Shown: positions 35,622 to 44,172 of the stretch, piece by piece
Layout of the letters: each line of letters opens with the position of its first letter
How positions within the stretch are numbered: the first letter of the stretch is position 1
Assembly (NCBI RefSeq): GCF_000385335.1
Contig: NZ_ARWA01000001.1
Coordinates: forward strand, 2,062,001 to 2,126,000
Direction: 5' to 3'
Origin: Methyloferula stellata AR4
Lineage (GTDB): Bacteria; Pseudomonadota; Alphaproteobacteria; Rhizobiales; Beijerinckiaceae
DNA length: 64,000 nucleotides
Notes under the pieces: model-generated
Databases searched by the model: none
What the model was told of the DNA's origin: nothing
The model's input: the letters and a program-made list of their open reading frames with translations, nothing else
Made by a program: the position numbers and the translations under genes

Positions 35622-36659
35622 TCAGAACCGCGCGCTGAGAAAATCGCTCAGCGCGGCCTGAAACGCTTCCGGCTTTTCGATATGCGAAATATGCCCGGCG
35701 CCCTCGATCTCGACGAGCTTGCCATCTGGCAAATCCTTCGCGGCGGCGCGTCCGAGGACCGGCCAATTGCCGAGCGGCTTGATCGCCTCGGGTGAGGCGT
35801 AACGCCTGAAGAACACGCTGCGATCCTCCTGGCCGATGATGAGCAGCACCGGCATTTTCAAGAACCTATATTCGTGCCGGATCGGCTCTTCGAACATCAT
35901 CTCGTAGGTGAGAGCCGAGGCTTTCGCGAGCCGCGGATATTCCGGGCTCTGGAGCGCGCGCGCAAATTGCTCGACGGTTTTCTCGGCGAAAGGCGGCCAG
36001 CCCACGAAGAACACTTTCATGAAGGCGCGATAGCTCGCGGGCGTCTGCGACATCTCCGTCTTGAAAAGCATTTCGAGCGGCTGCGGTGGGATCGCCGAGC
36101 GATAATCCTCAAGCCCGATCGGGTTTTCGAGCACGAGGAGTTGCGTCACCTCCGGATAATCGCGGGCGAAATAAACAGCCAGCATACCGCCGAAGGAATG
36201 GCCGACGATCGCTGCCTTCTCGATGCCGAGTCTGTCGAGCAGCGCCTTGGTGTTGCGGGCCAGAAGATCGAAATTGTAGCGGATGTCGGGCTTCGCCGAT
36301 TTGCCGAAGCCGAGCTGATCCGGCACGACGACGCGATAGCCTTTGCCGGTCAGCAGCTTGATCGTATCGGCCCAATAATCGCCCGAAAAACTCTTGCCGT
36401 GCAACAGCACGACTGTCTTGCCATTCGCTGCCGTTGTGGGCGCCACATCCATATAGGCCATGCGCAGCAATTGGCCCTCGATCGTGAGATCGAGATATTG
36501 CACCGGATAGGGATAGGCGACGTCTTCGAGCCCGATGCCCATCGGTTTTGGATTGGCGGCCGGAGCCTCCTGCGCAAAAGCGCCGGCGACGATCAGGCAA
36601 AGCGAGGCGAGGAGGACGCAGGCGCGGCCGAGCGCCGTGATTATTTTTAGGGTAAGCAT
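35622..36659 (-). CDS. Exported alpha/beta hydrolase
   Basis: 345 residues. A signal peptide spans residues 1-29 (ACVLLASLCLIVAGAFAQEA). The catalytic core has VVLLHGKSFSGDYW (oxyanion HG), nucleophile Ser in IVGHSFGGMLAVYF, the acid in IIGQEDRSVFF and His in EGAGHISHIEKPEAF. The substrate is unknown; closest in style to haloperoxidase or epoxide-hydrolase-like esterases acting in the periplasm. A family R1 repeat lies upstream. Confidence 0.87.
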   Translation of the reverse strand: MLTLKIITALGRACVLLASLCLIVAGAFAQEAPAANPKPMGIGLEDVAYPYPVQYLDLTIEGQLLRMAYMDVAPTTAANGKTVVLLHGKSFSGDYWADTIKLLTGKGYRVVVPDQLGFGKSAKPDIRYNFDLLARNTKALLDRLGIEKAAIVGHSFGGMLAVYFARDYPEVTQLLVLENPIGLEDYRSAIPPQPLEMLFKTEMSQTPASYRAFMKVFFVGWPPFAEKTVEQFARALQSPEYPRLAKASALTYEMMFEEPIRHEYRFLKMPVLLIIGQEDRSVFFRRYASPEAIKPLGNWPVLGRAAAKDLPDGKLVEIEGAGHISHIEKPEAFQAALSDFLSARF

Positions 36660-36686
36660 TTGGAACTCTTAGTCGAGTTTTGTGCG

Positions 36687-36802
36687 CCCTCGTCCTTCGA
36701 GACGGGTCCTGCGGACCCTCCTCAGGATGAGGGCTTGGTGGCTGGGCTTGAAAAAACCTCATCCTGAGGAGGCGGCAAAGCCGCCGTCTCGAAGGACGAG
36801 GT
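36687..36802. repeat. Dispersed palindromic repeat, family R1, copy 2
   Basis: CCCTCGTCCTTCGAGACG and CGTCTCGAAGGACGAGG outer arms with CTCAGGATGAGG / CCTCATCCTGAG inner arms; lies between two minus-strand genes. Confidence 0.85.
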
Positions 36803-36821
36803 TTTTTTGAAGTCATTGGTC

Positions 36822-37604
36822 CTAAACAATCCTTACAGACAACTCGGGCAGGCCTTCGATCGTGCCGACGAGCAGATCGCCTCTGACGACAGGGCCGGGA
36901 CCGGCCGGCGTACCCGAATAGATCATATCGCCCGCTTGCAATTCGTTGGCCTTGGACAATTGCGCGATCTGCTCGGCGACGCTCCAGATCATCTCGGACA
37001 AATCGGACTTCTGCCGTATCGTGCCATTCACCGCGAGCGTGATCGCGCCCTTGGTCAAATGCCCGACCGAGGCCACCGGATGCACCGGCCCCATGGGCGC
37101 CGAATGGTCGAAGCTCTTACCGATTTCCCAAGGTTTCTTCTGAGCGCCCATGGCGCGTTGCAGATCGCGCCTCGTCATGTCGAGACCGATCGAATAGCCA
37201 TAGACATGATCGAGCGCCTGCTCGGCTTGAATGTCGCGCCCGCCGGATTTCAAAAAGGCGACAAGCTCGATCTCGTGCTGATAATTCTCGGTAAGTGTCG
37301 GATAGGGATGATCGGCCGTGGTGCCGGGCGCCACGAATTGCACCGCGTCAGATGGCTTTTGAAAGAAGAAGGGCAGCTCGGTCTTCGGGTCCGACCCCGA
37401 CTCGATCGCATGTTCCGCGTAGTTGCGGCCGATGCAATAGATGCGGCGGACAGGGAAATGCTTGTCAGAACCCTCGACCGGCACGGTTGGGCCGGGCAAG
37501 GTGAAGACCAAAGGCTCGGGGGACGTCTCGGCGGCGCGGGCCGACCCCCAAAACGCGAGCATGGCGCCCAAGCCGAATAAACCGCGTCGCGAGCTTCTCA
37601 TCAT
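36822..37604 (-). CDS. Fumarylacetoacetate hydrolase-family protein with a twin-arginine signal
   Basis: 260 residues. Residues 1-25 look like a Tat signal (SSRRGLFGLGAMLAFWGSARAAE). The FAH fold follows: IYCIGRNYAEHA, PFFFQKPSDAV, the metal ligands in NYQHEIELVAFL and YGYSIGLDMTRRDLQ, and GDMIYSGTPAGPGPV. FAH enzymes (hydrolases, decarboxylases or isomerases of beta-keto acids) are normally cytoplasmic, so export as a folded, metal-loaded protein would be unusual. The substrate is not identifiable. Confidence 0.85.
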   Translation of the reverse strand: MMRSSRRGLFGLGAMLAFWGSARAAETSPEPLVFTLPGPTVPVEGSDKHFPVRRIYCIGRNYAEHAIESGSDPKTELPFFFQKPSDAVQFVAPGTTADHPYPTLTENYQHEIELVAFLKSGGRDIQAEQALDHVYGYSIGLDMTRRDLQRAMGAQKKPWEIGKSFDHSAPMGPVHPVASVGHLTKGAITLAVNGTIRQKSDLSEMIWSVAEQIAQLSKANELQAGDMIYSGTPAGPGPVVRGDLLVGTIEGLPELSVRIV

Positions 37605-37690
37605 TGTGCCCTTGGAACCAGATCTGCCGCTCTAAAATAAAGACGCACAGGTGAATTTGCGATTCACGCTCGCGTCATCGCGGCGTCGGT

Positions 37691-38257
37691 TCACAACTCT
37701 TTGAGAAAGGCCAACGCGCGGTCCCAGGTCAGAGCCGCCGCCTTGGCGTCATAGTCCGGCGAGGCCGGGTCCGTATAGAAATGGCCGACGCCGGGATAGG
37801 TGAAGAGCTCGGCGGCGAGGCTCACTTGCTTTGCGGCCGTCCGCCAGTCGGACATTTGCGCGTCATGAACGAAATGATCGGGATCGGCGATATGCACCTG
37901 CAAGGGGAGGCCCGGGTGCGTATTGTCTGGAATGTCGGCCAGAGCATGAATGAGAAGCACGCCTTTGGTGGCCTGCCGCTTCGGCCAGAGGGCCGCCACG
38001 ATGCCGGCGCCCATGGAAAGTCCCGCCAGCACGGTTGAAGCGGGAAGCTCCGAAATTGCCTTTTCGGCGCGCTCGCAGATTGTGTTCCACCCAATCCGGC
38101 CCATCAGTGCGAAACCCTCGGCGATCGTCTCCGCTGTCTGGCCTTCGTAAAGGTCGGGTGTGACCGCCTCGTGCCCGGCGGCACGCATCTGGGCGGCGGC
38201 GTCGCGTTCGACTTGCCGCAGGCCCATGACCGAATGAAACAAGATCACGCTCGCCAT
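37691..38257 (-). CDS. Dienelactone hydrolase-family protein, copy 1
   Basis: 188 residues. MASVILFHSVMGLRQVERDAA, TPDLYEGQTAE, nucleophile in VLAGLSMGAGIVAALW (Ser rather than the Cys of classic dienelactone hydrolase), and GVGHFYTDPASPDYD with the catalytic His and Asp. It probably hydrolyses small esters or lactones in the cytoplasm. It is a close paralogue of the next gene (38,386-38,952), with identical N-terminal 16 residues and a similar C-terminus, which signals tandem duplication. Confidence 0.85.
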   Translation of the reverse strand: MASVILFHSVMGLRQVERDAAAQMRAAGHEAVTPDLYEGQTAETIAEGFALMGRIGWNTICERAEKAISELPASTVLAGLSMGAGIVAALWPKRQATKGVLLIHALADIPDNTHPGLPLQVHIADPDHFVHDAQMSDWRTAAKQVSLAAELFTYPGVGHFYTDPASPDYDAKAAALTWDRALAFLKEL

Positions 38258-38385
38258 GAAACCAGCCTCTATGTCTTGAGCTCAAGCGGTGGTTCGACCG
38301 TGCGCTTGTGACAATAGGGAAGAATGGCCGGAAGGCTACGATAATTATCGGGCGTGTTTGGCTCTCGGCAACCGCGGTGCGAGGT

Positions 38386-38952
38386 TCAAAGATCCTTGAG
38401 AAACGCCAGCGCGCGCTCCCAGGTCTGCCCGGCCGCTGCTGCGTCATAGTCGGGTGAGGCCGTATCCGTGTAAAGATGTCCGACACCCTCATAGGTATAA
38501 ACCTCGGCGGCAAGCCCGATGCGGAAGGCCGTCATTGGCCAATCTGTCGCCTGCTGGTCGGAAATAGTGCTGTCCGGCTCGGCGAAATGGGCTTGTACCG
38601 GAAGGCCGCTGCGCACCCATTTCGGGAAGTCGCCAAGCCCATGCAGGAGGAGCACGCCGCTCGTCTGGGCACGCTTGCTCCACACTTGGCAGGCCAGCTT
38701 TGCGCCGAGCGAAAAACCGGCGAGGACCGTTTTCTCCGGCAGACCCGAACAGGCCTTGAGCGCGCGCTCGGCAAGCGCCTCGAAGCCGAACGTCTCCATG
38801 AGGGCGGTGCCTTCTGCGATAGAACTTGCCGTCCGGCCCTCATAAAGGTCCGGTGTGTGAACCTCATGCCCATCGGCGCGAAGCCGTTCGGCGGCGTCGC
38901 GTTCGACCTGCCGCAGGCCCATTACCGAATGGAACAAGATTACGCTCGCCAT
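38386..38952 (-). CDS. Dienelactone hydrolase-family protein, copy 2
   Basis: 188 residues, the same length as copy 1. The ends are nearly identical to it (MASVILFHSVMGLRQVERDAA; ERALAFLKDL), while the middle has diverged (TVLAGFSLGAKLACQVW nucleophile segment; DSTISDQQATDWPMTAF), suggesting new specificity after duplication. Catalytic His/Asp region GVGHLYTDTASPDYD is kept. The promoter side carries two 34-bp imperfect tandem repeats (38,969-39,031). Confidence 0.85.
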   Translation of the reverse strand: MASVILFHSVMGLRQVERDAAERLRADGHEVHTPDLYEGRTASSIAEGTALMETFGFEALAERALKACSGLPEKTVLAGFSLGAKLACQVWSKRAQTSGVLLLHGLGDFPKWVRSGLPVQAHFAEPDSTISDQQATDWPMTAFRIGLAAEVYTYEGVGHLYTDTASPDYDAAAAGQTWERALAFLKDL

Positions 38953-38968
38953 GAAAAACCAGCCTATC

Positions 38969-39031
38969 CAAGTATACGAGAAGTTATAGCTGAGAGTGGA
39001 ACCAAGTATACGTCAAATTATAGCTCAGTGT
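38969..39031. repeat. Two imperfect 34-bp tandem repeats upstream of the dienelactone hydrolase copy 2
   Basis: The units begin CAAGTATACGAGAAGTTATA and CAAGTATACGTCAAATTATA, each with a GTATAC palindrome and a following TATAGCT. Period 34 is about three helical turns, so two regulator dimers would bind the same DNA face. They lie 16 bp from the gene's start. Confidence 0.6.
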
Positions 39032-39172
39032 AGGCCGGTGTGTGGCCCCAAGTTTGCTAAAACAAAATCGGACCCGTCAGCAAGCTTGGTCTTATCCGAA
39101 TATGGGAGCGGATGAAGATCTGGGAAGGATGGGCCGCAAGAACTTACGGCTGCGTCATGAGGAGGATCGAAA

Positions 39173-39460
39173 ATGTCTCGTACGAGCGCTCTTGTCGAAT
39201 TGAACAAGGACATTATGCATTTAGCCGATAAATCGGTTTGGCGCGTCGCGCCCGGTCATTTGTCGCGTATCGCCGAATGGGCCCCTGGCGTAGAAGTGAC
39301 AGTCGAGAAGAGCGACAATGCGATGTGGCAATACAAGCTTACGGTGCCGGGCAGCACCGGCCTTGTCAGCGCCACGCCGTCGTCCGGCAAGCTGGTGCTT
39401 GGCTCGTCCATGCGCGACGTGATGACCGCGGACGAGATGTATCACGCGACACAGGGTTGA
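39173..39460 (+). CDS. Hypothetical protein, 95 residues
   Basis: The ATG at 39,173 has GAGGATCGAAA upstream. The sequence has no signal peptide or membrane segment; it begins SRTSALVELNKDIMHLADKSVW and contains a beta-rich middle (EVTVEKSDNAMWQYKLTVPG) and KLVLGSSMRDVMTADEMYHA. I do not recognise the family. It is divergent from the duplicated hydrolases and upstream of rpsD, with 282 bp to the latter. Confidence 0.6.
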   Translation: MSRTSALVELNKDIMHLADKSVWRVAPGHLSRIAEWAPGVEVTVEKSDNAMWQYKLTVPGSTGLVSATPSSGKLVLGSSMRDVMTADEMYHATQG

Positions 39461-39742
39461 CATTCTTTAAGAAACGCGATTACTCGCCTGCTCCAGGTGC
39501 CGCCTAGCGGTATCGGGAACGGGCGGGTTTATCCCGTACCGACGCACCCGTGGCGGCTCTTCCATCATCTTTGATCGAAACGAGCGGTCTGTCGGCCGGC
39601 CCAAAGGCTGGCAGAGGAGGGCGCGGACCTCCGCCACCTGACCTGTCTGAAACAGGCCAACTGAGCCGGGAGGACGCGGTTTTGCGACGCGCTTCGAGCG
39701 CGGGCGCGCGCTCGTCTTTGTCCGGCCATTTAGAGGACGCGA

Positions 39743-40360
39743 ATGACGAAGCGTGCAGAAGCCAAGTATAAAATCGACCGCCGTATGGGGCAAAATATCT
39801 GGGGCCGCCCGAAGAGCCCCGTTAACCGCCGTGAATATGGGCCGGGCCAGCATGGTCAGCGCCGCAAGGGCAAGCTCTCGGACTTCGGCACGCAGCTGAA
39901 GGCCAAGCAGAAGCTCAAGGGCTATTACGGCAATATTTCGGAAAAGCAGTTCCGCAAATATTACGCCGAGGCGATCCGCATGAAGGGCGACTCGGGCGAT
40001 AATCTCATCGGCCTGTTGGAGCGCCGCCTCGATGCCGTCGTCTACCGGGCGAAATTCGTCCCGACGGTCTTCGCGGCTCGGCAGTTCGTGAACCATGGCC
40101 ATGTCAAGGTGAACGGCCGCCGCGTGAATATTGCCTCCTATCAAGTCCGCGTCGGCGATGTGATCGAAGTGAAGGAAGCCTCGCGTCAGATGATCCTGGT
40201 GTTGGAAGCGGTCGGGCTCGCCGAACGCGACGTGCCGGATTATTTCGACGTCGATCATGGCAAGATGAACGCCAAGCTGACGCGCGTTCCGCTGCCGGCC
40301 GAGGTGCCTTATCCGGTGATGATGGAACCGAACCTCGTCATCGAATTCTATTCGCGCTGA
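39743..40360 (+). CDS. rpsD: 30S ribosomal protein S4
   Basis: 205 residues. S4 is a primary 16S rRNA binder at the 30S body. [41 protein letters not shown] is the alphaproteobacterial start; the S4 domain ([40 protein letters not shown]) is complete. It is monocistronic here, away from the alpha operon, as in other Rhizobiales. A strong terminator follows. Confidence 0.98.
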   Translation: MTKRAEAKYKIDRRMGQNIWGRPKSPVNRREYGPGQHGQRRKGKLSDFGTQLKAKQKLKGYYGNISEKQFRKYYAEAIRMKGDSGDNLIGLLERRLDAVVYRAKFVPTVFAARQFVNHGHVKVNGRRVNIASYQVRVGDVIEVKEASRQMILVLEAVGLAERDVPDYFDVDHGKMNAKLTRVPLPAEVPYPVMMEPNLVIEFYSR

Positions 40361-40381
40361 TATCGGTTTGACATGTTTTGC

Positions 40382-40408
40382 AAAAGGCCGCTTTCGAGCG
40401 GCCTTTTT
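40382..40408 (+). terminator. Rho-independent terminator of rpsD
   Basis: AAAAGGCCGCT / AGCGGCCTTTTT stem with a 4-nt loop (TTCG) and a T tail, 21 bp after the stop. Confidence 0.93.
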
Positions 40409-40437
40409 CTTATTTGATGACAATCCTGATTCAATTG

Positions 40438-40558
40438 CCCTCGTGCTTCGAGACGGCTGCTGCGCAGCCTCCTCAGCATGAGGGCTTAAAACAATCAGTC
40501 ACTTAGCCCTCACCCTGAGGAGCGCGCCTTCTCAGGCGCGCGTCTCGAAGGGCGAGGG
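40438..40558. repeat. Dispersed palindromic repeat, family R1, copy 3
   Basis: CCCTCGTGCTTCGAGACGGC and GCGTCTCGAAGGGCGAGGG outer arms with small inner hairpins (GCTGCTGCGCAGC; GCGCGCCTTCTCAGGCGCGC). Confidence 0.85.
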
Positions 40559-40621
40559 CGTCGCCGGGTTGGCATCCTTCTCGCTACGCACCTCAGAGCG
40601 CGCAGCAAGTGGCGGACCCCC

Positions 40622-40945
40622 ATGACCAAGATCACGTTCATAGAATATAACGGCACCGAACATCCGGTCGATGCAGAGGACGGCGCGGTCCTGATGCGTG
40701 TCGGCCGGGCGCATGATATCCCGACGATCCGTGGCGAATGCGGCGGTATCTGCGATTGCGGGTCCTGCCATGTCTATGTCGAAGCGCCTTGGGATCAGAA
40801 GCTCGACCCGCCGATTGAACTCGAAGAGATGATGATCGGCAGCCTGGCTCTGACGAAGAAGGCCAACAGCCGCTTAAGCTGCAGGATCACCGTCACGCCG
40901 GAAATGAACGGGATGATCCTGCGCCTGCCAAACCCTGACCTGTAA
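40622..40945 (+). CDS. 2Fe-2S ferredoxin, adrenodoxin/P450-partner type
   Basis: 107 residues. Cluster cysteines fit C-x5-C-x2-C in RGECGGICDCGSCHVYV plus a distal Cys in NSRLSCRITV. The fold matches vertebrate-type ferredoxins that feed cytochromes P450 or Fe-S biogenesis, with a final RLPNPDL tail. No P450 or reductase gene is adjacent, so the partner is unknown. The start ATG 40,622 is 4 bp after GGACCCCC, with no strong RBS. Confidence 0.92.
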   Translation: MTKITFIEYNGTEHPVDAEDGAVLMRVGRAHDIPTIRGECGGICDCGSCHVYVEAPWDQKLDPPIELEEMMIGSLALTKKANSRLSCRITVTPEMNGMILRLPNPDL

Positions 40946-40948
40946 CAG

Positions 40949-41326
40949 TTACTTGCTGTCGCCTTGGCCCTTCAACAGCACGCGAAAGCCGGCATTGGCA
41001 TTTGTGTTCAACACTTGCGATCCTGCATCGCCGCGAAAATTTTGATTTTGCAGGTTTGAGTTGACATTTATGAACTCGGGCTTGCACTCGCTCGCAATCG
41101 TGTCGAGCAGCAATTTGCATTCATTCCCGACGATGGCGTAGATCGCTTTGCGCGCCGAAGTCTCTAAATCGGCCAAAGCGTCCTTGTCGCTGGACGGGAC
41201 CGGTTGAGCGAAATTAAAATTCGTGTTGACGCGAATTTCGCCCTTTGACAGCGGAAAATTCTGCGCAAAGGCTGACGAAGAACAAAATACGAGACCAGCG
41301 AAAAATCCAGGAGCGAACGAACGCAT
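40949..41326 (-). CDS. Small exported hypothetical protein
   Basis: 125 residues. Signal peptide residues 1-21 (FFAGLVFCSSSAFAQN), then a mature part with two Cys (NECKLLLDTIASECKPEF) that may form a disulfide, and an Asn-rich tail (NVNSNLQNQNFRGDAGSQVLNTNANAG). The family is not recognised. It is separated by 3 bp from the convergent ferredoxin stop. Confidence 0.65.
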   Translation of the reverse strand: MRSFAPGFFAGLVFCSSSAFAQNFPLSKGEIRVNTNFNFAQPVPSSDKDALADLETSARKAIYAIVGNECKLLLDTIASECKPEFINVNSNLQNQNFRGDAGSQVLNTNANAGFRVLLKGQGDSK

Positions 41327-41465
41327 TGGGAAACTCCATTTTGCAATGGGCTTGTTTTAACCGCCGCGCGTGTCCTTTTCATTGCCAACTTGTTCAAAGA
41401 CCGAAGATTTGGACTCTATCCTGAAGAGGGTGTTCTCGGCATCCGGCGTCTCTACGCGATGTCAT

Positions 41466-42014
41466 TTACAATGTTTTCATGAAACCGGCGAAACGCATCA
41501 GCCCTTCCGGCCAGGGACCGTGTCCGCTATCGATGTTGAGATGGCCCGAGAGGCCCGCATCGACCACGTCGATGCCAAGTGTGGCTGCGAGCGCTTCGCT
41601 CTCCTCATAGGTCGAATAGGGATCGTCGTGGGAGGCGATCAGAAGCGCCGGAAAGGGCAGCTTGCGGGTGATCGGCGCGGCGAAAGCCGGATCGATCTCG
41701 GCGATCTGCAAGATGAAGCTCGGCGCCGGCGGCGTGACGAGAAAGGCGCCTTTGATCTTGGACGCGACATCGTCCGGCACATGCGCGACCGCGAGCGCCC
41801 CCAGGCTATGGCCGATGATGACGGGCGGCTTCGTCGCCGCGTGGATGGCTTCCGAAAGATTTTGCATCCAGGCCGCAAACATCGGATGCGCCCAATCCTC
41901 CTGCGCGACGCGGCGCGCCGTCTTCAGCTGCTTTTCCCAGCGGCTTTGCCAATGATCATCGGGCGAGTCACCAAGCCCGGGCACGATCAGAATATCGGCA
42001 TCGGATGTCAGCAT
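41466..42014 (-). CDS. RBBP9/YdeN-family serine hydrolase
   Basis: 182 residues. ADILIVPGLGDSPDDHWQSRWE, nucleophile Ser in PVIIGHSLGALAVAHV, acid in LLIASHDDPYSTYEE and His in GLSGHLNIDSGHGPWPEG match the RBBP9 fold, a compact alpha/beta hydrolase with broad serine-hydrolase activity. It is followed upstream (minus strand) by the ferritin-like gene with a 6-bp gap, so the two and purB may share a transcript. Confidence 0.87.
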   Translation of the reverse strand: MLTSDADILIVPGLGDSPDDHWQSRWEKQLKTARRVAQEDWAHPMFAAWMQNLSEAIHAATKPPVIIGHSLGALAVAHVPDDVASKIKGAFLVTPPAPSFILQIAEIDPAFAAPITRKLPFPALLIASHDDPYSTYEESEALAATLGIDVVDAGLSGHLNIDSGHGPWPEGLMRFAGFMKTL

Positions 42015-42020
42015 GAGCGA

Positions 42021-42659
42021 TCAGGCGGTGCGTGCGAGAAGGGCGGGGTTTGAAACTTCCGCCTCGAAAGCGCCGAGAATCTTTTCATAAAGCGCGGCTT
42101 CAAGCGCCGAAAAAACCTTCGAGCGCGCGGCGAAATCGGGGTCGCGCTTTTGCAGCTCGCCGGAGACGCGGCTCAAATGCTGTTCTTCTTCGGCCAATAG
42201 GCCATCGAGAGCCTGTACACCCGGCATAGCGGCAAGCGCCTTGCGATATTGGGTGTAGACGTCGAGTGCGCGGATCTCGACAAGCCACGTCACATAAAGA
42301 TAAACGAGCGCCGCACGCACGTCTTCGGTCTGATCGGATAGCGCTTCGTCGCAGGCGTGATCGAGGGTCTGGAAATAATCCTCGGCCGCTTCGCCGCAGA
42401 GCAGTGCTTCGGGCGCGTAGGACTCGAAGCTCTTGCCGCCGATTTTGATCGCAAGCTTCTTGAGGCTCAAAGCATGACGGCCCTCTTCGAGCGCGTGCGC
42501 GAGAACCTCTGCGGACAAAGCTTCCGCCTTCTGGCTTTTCACGATCTTGCGGAAGCCGACATATTCCAGAAAGGAAAAGGTGTTCAGCCAGCGCGCGTGG
42601 AGCTTTGGGTCTGCCACAACGCGCGCGACAAGCGCTTCGAACCGGTCCTGCGAACTCAT
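42021..42659 (-). CDS. Ferritin-like di-iron fold protein, unknown role
   Basis: 212 residues from ATG 42,659, which shares its A with the purB TGA stop. It is all-helical by sequence, with two ExxH motifs (ALEEGRHALS near residues 58-67 and LLAEEEQHLSRV near residues 158-169) and further Glu at FLEYVGF and VEIRALD, a spacing that fits a four-helix di-iron bundle. I cannot name a family. Tight coupling to purB is seen, but the connection may only be positional. Confidence 0.65.
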   Translation of the reverse strand: MSSQDRFEALVARVVADPKLHARWLNTFSFLEYVGFRKIVKSQKAEALSAEVLAHALEEGRHALSLKKLAIKIGGKSFESYAPEALLCGEAAEDYFQTLDHACDEALSDQTEDVRAALVYLYVTWLVEIRALDVYTQYRKALAAMPGVQALDGLLAEEEQHLSRVSGELQKRDPDFAARSKVFSALEAALYEKILGAFEAEVSNPALLARTA

Positions 42660-43981
42660 CAAGCTTTGTCCTTTGCAGAGTCTCCAAACACACGATTGAA
42701 GATCATATCGACATTTTTGAGGTGGTAGCCGAGGTCGAACAGCTCTTCGAGCTCGGCGTCGGTGAGGGCTTTCTTGACGTCGGCATCGGCCTTCAGGAGG
42801 CTCAGAAAATCGCCTTCGCCGCGCCAGACGGGCATGGCATTGCGCTGAACGAGCGCGTAGGCGTCTTCGCGCGAGACGCCTTTTTGCGTGAGCGCCAAAA
42901 GCACGCGCTGCGAATGCACGAGGCCGCCGAGCCGGTCGAGATTCTTTTGCATATTGGCCGGATAGACCAGCAATTTATCGATCACATTGGTGATGCGGGC
43001 CAGAGCGAAATCGAGCGTGATCGTCGCGTCCGGGCCGATCATGCGTTCGACCGAGGAATGCGAAATGTCGCGCTCGTGCCAAAGCGCTACATTTTCCATG
43101 GCGGGCATGGCCATGCTGCGCACGAGGCGCGCGAGGCCGGTCACGTTTTCGGTGAGCACGGGGTTGCGCTTATGCGGCATGGCCGAAGAGCCCTTCTGGC
43201 CTTCGGAAAAATATTCCTCGGCCTCCAGCACTTCGGTGCGCTGCAAATGGCGGATCTCTATGGCGAGCCGCTCGATCGAAGAGGCGATCACGCCGAGCGT
43301 CGCGAAGAACATCGCATGCCGGTCGCGCGGGATGATCTGGGTCGAGACGGGTTCCGGCACGAGCCCGAGCTTTTCCGCGACATAGGCCTCGATGCGCGGA
43401 TCGATATTGGCGAAAGTGCCGACGGCGCCGGAAATCGCGCAAGTGGCGATCTCCTTCTTCGCTTGCACGAGCCTTTCGCGGGCGCGGGAAAATTCGGCAT
43501 AGGCCTCGGCCATTTTGAGCCCGAAGGTCACGGGCTCGGCGTGAATGCCATGCGAGCGGCCGATCGAGGGCGTCATCTTATGCTCGAAGGCGCGGCGCTT
43601 CAGCGCCGCCATCAGCGCCTCGACGTCGGCGATGAGAATATCCGATGCGCGGGAGAGCTGCACCGCGAGGCAGGTGTCGAGCACGTCGGACGAGGTCATG
43701 CCTTGATGGACGAAGCGCGCCTCGGGGCCGATGAATTCGGCAAGATGCGTCAGAAAGGCGATGACATCATGTTTTGTCACGCGCTCGATCTCGTCGATGC
43801 GCGCGACATCGAAACTGACATTGCCGGCCTTCTCCCAGATGGCCTTTGCCGCCTCCTCGGGAATGACGCCGATCTTGGCCAGGGCATCGCAGGCATAGGC
43901 TTCGATCTCGAACCAGATGCGAAAGCGCGTCTGCGGTTCCCAGATGGCGACCATATCGGGGCGGGAATAGCGAGGGATCAT
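42659..43981 (-). CDS. purB: Adenylosuccinate lyase
   Basis: 440 residues. It cleaves SAICAR to AICAR plus fumarate and adenylosuccinate to AMP in purine synthesis. MIPRYSRPDMVAIWEPQTRFRIWFEIEAYACDAL is the canonical start; the general-base His lies in GMTSSDVLDTC/GRSHGIHAEP and the fumarase-superfamily signature GSSAMPHKRNPVLTEN is intact. It is translationally coupled to the ferritin-like gene downstream. Confidence 0.97.
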   Translation of the reverse strand: MIPRYSRPDMVAIWEPQTRFRIWFEIEAYACDALAKIGVIPEEAAKAIWEKAGNVSFDVARIDEIERVTKHDVIAFLTHLAEFIGPEARFVHQGMTSSDVLDTCLAVQLSRASDILIADVEALMAALKRRAFEHKMTPSIGRSHGIHAEPVTFGLKMAEAYAEFSRARERLVQAKKEIATCAISGAVGTFANIDPRIEAYVAEKLGLVPEPVSTQIIPRDRHAMFFATLGVIASSIERLAIEIRHLQRTEVLEAEEYFSEGQKGSSAMPHKRNPVLTENVTGLARLVRSMAMPAMENVALWHERDISHSSVERMIGPDATITLDFALARITNVIDKLLVYPANMQKNLDRLGGLVHSQRVLLALTQKGVSREDAYALVQRNAMPVWRGEGDFLSLLKADADVKKALTDAELEELFDLGYHLKNVDMIFNRVFGDSAKDKA

Positions 43982-44010
43982 GGGCGCTCGGAGAGCCTTT
44001 GTGATTGCCG

Positions 44011-44128
44011 CCCTCGTCCTTCGAGACGCGCCATTCTGGCGCTCCTCAGGATGAGGGCTAGGTTAAGGTTGCCTCAAAAGCCCTCATGCTGAGGAGGGTC
44101 CGCAGGACCCGTCTCGAAGCACGAGGGC
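44011..44128. repeat. Dispersed palindromic repeat, family R1, copy 4
   Basis: CCCTCGTCCTTCGAGACGCG and CCGTCTCGAAGCACGAGGG outer arms; inner hairpins GCGCCATTCTGGCGC and GGGTCCGCAGGACCC differ from the other copies, which keeps folding but not sequence. Confidence 0.85.
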
Positions 44129-44172
44129 TCCAAGGGGTCAAGTGCATGCAGCAATCGGAGGACGCACTGGCC

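Noticed and set aside
42605-44092. 495-codon plus-strand frame opposite purB
   Set aside because: Antisense to purB, His/Asp/Glu-rich noise, and it runs into the dispersed repeat R1.
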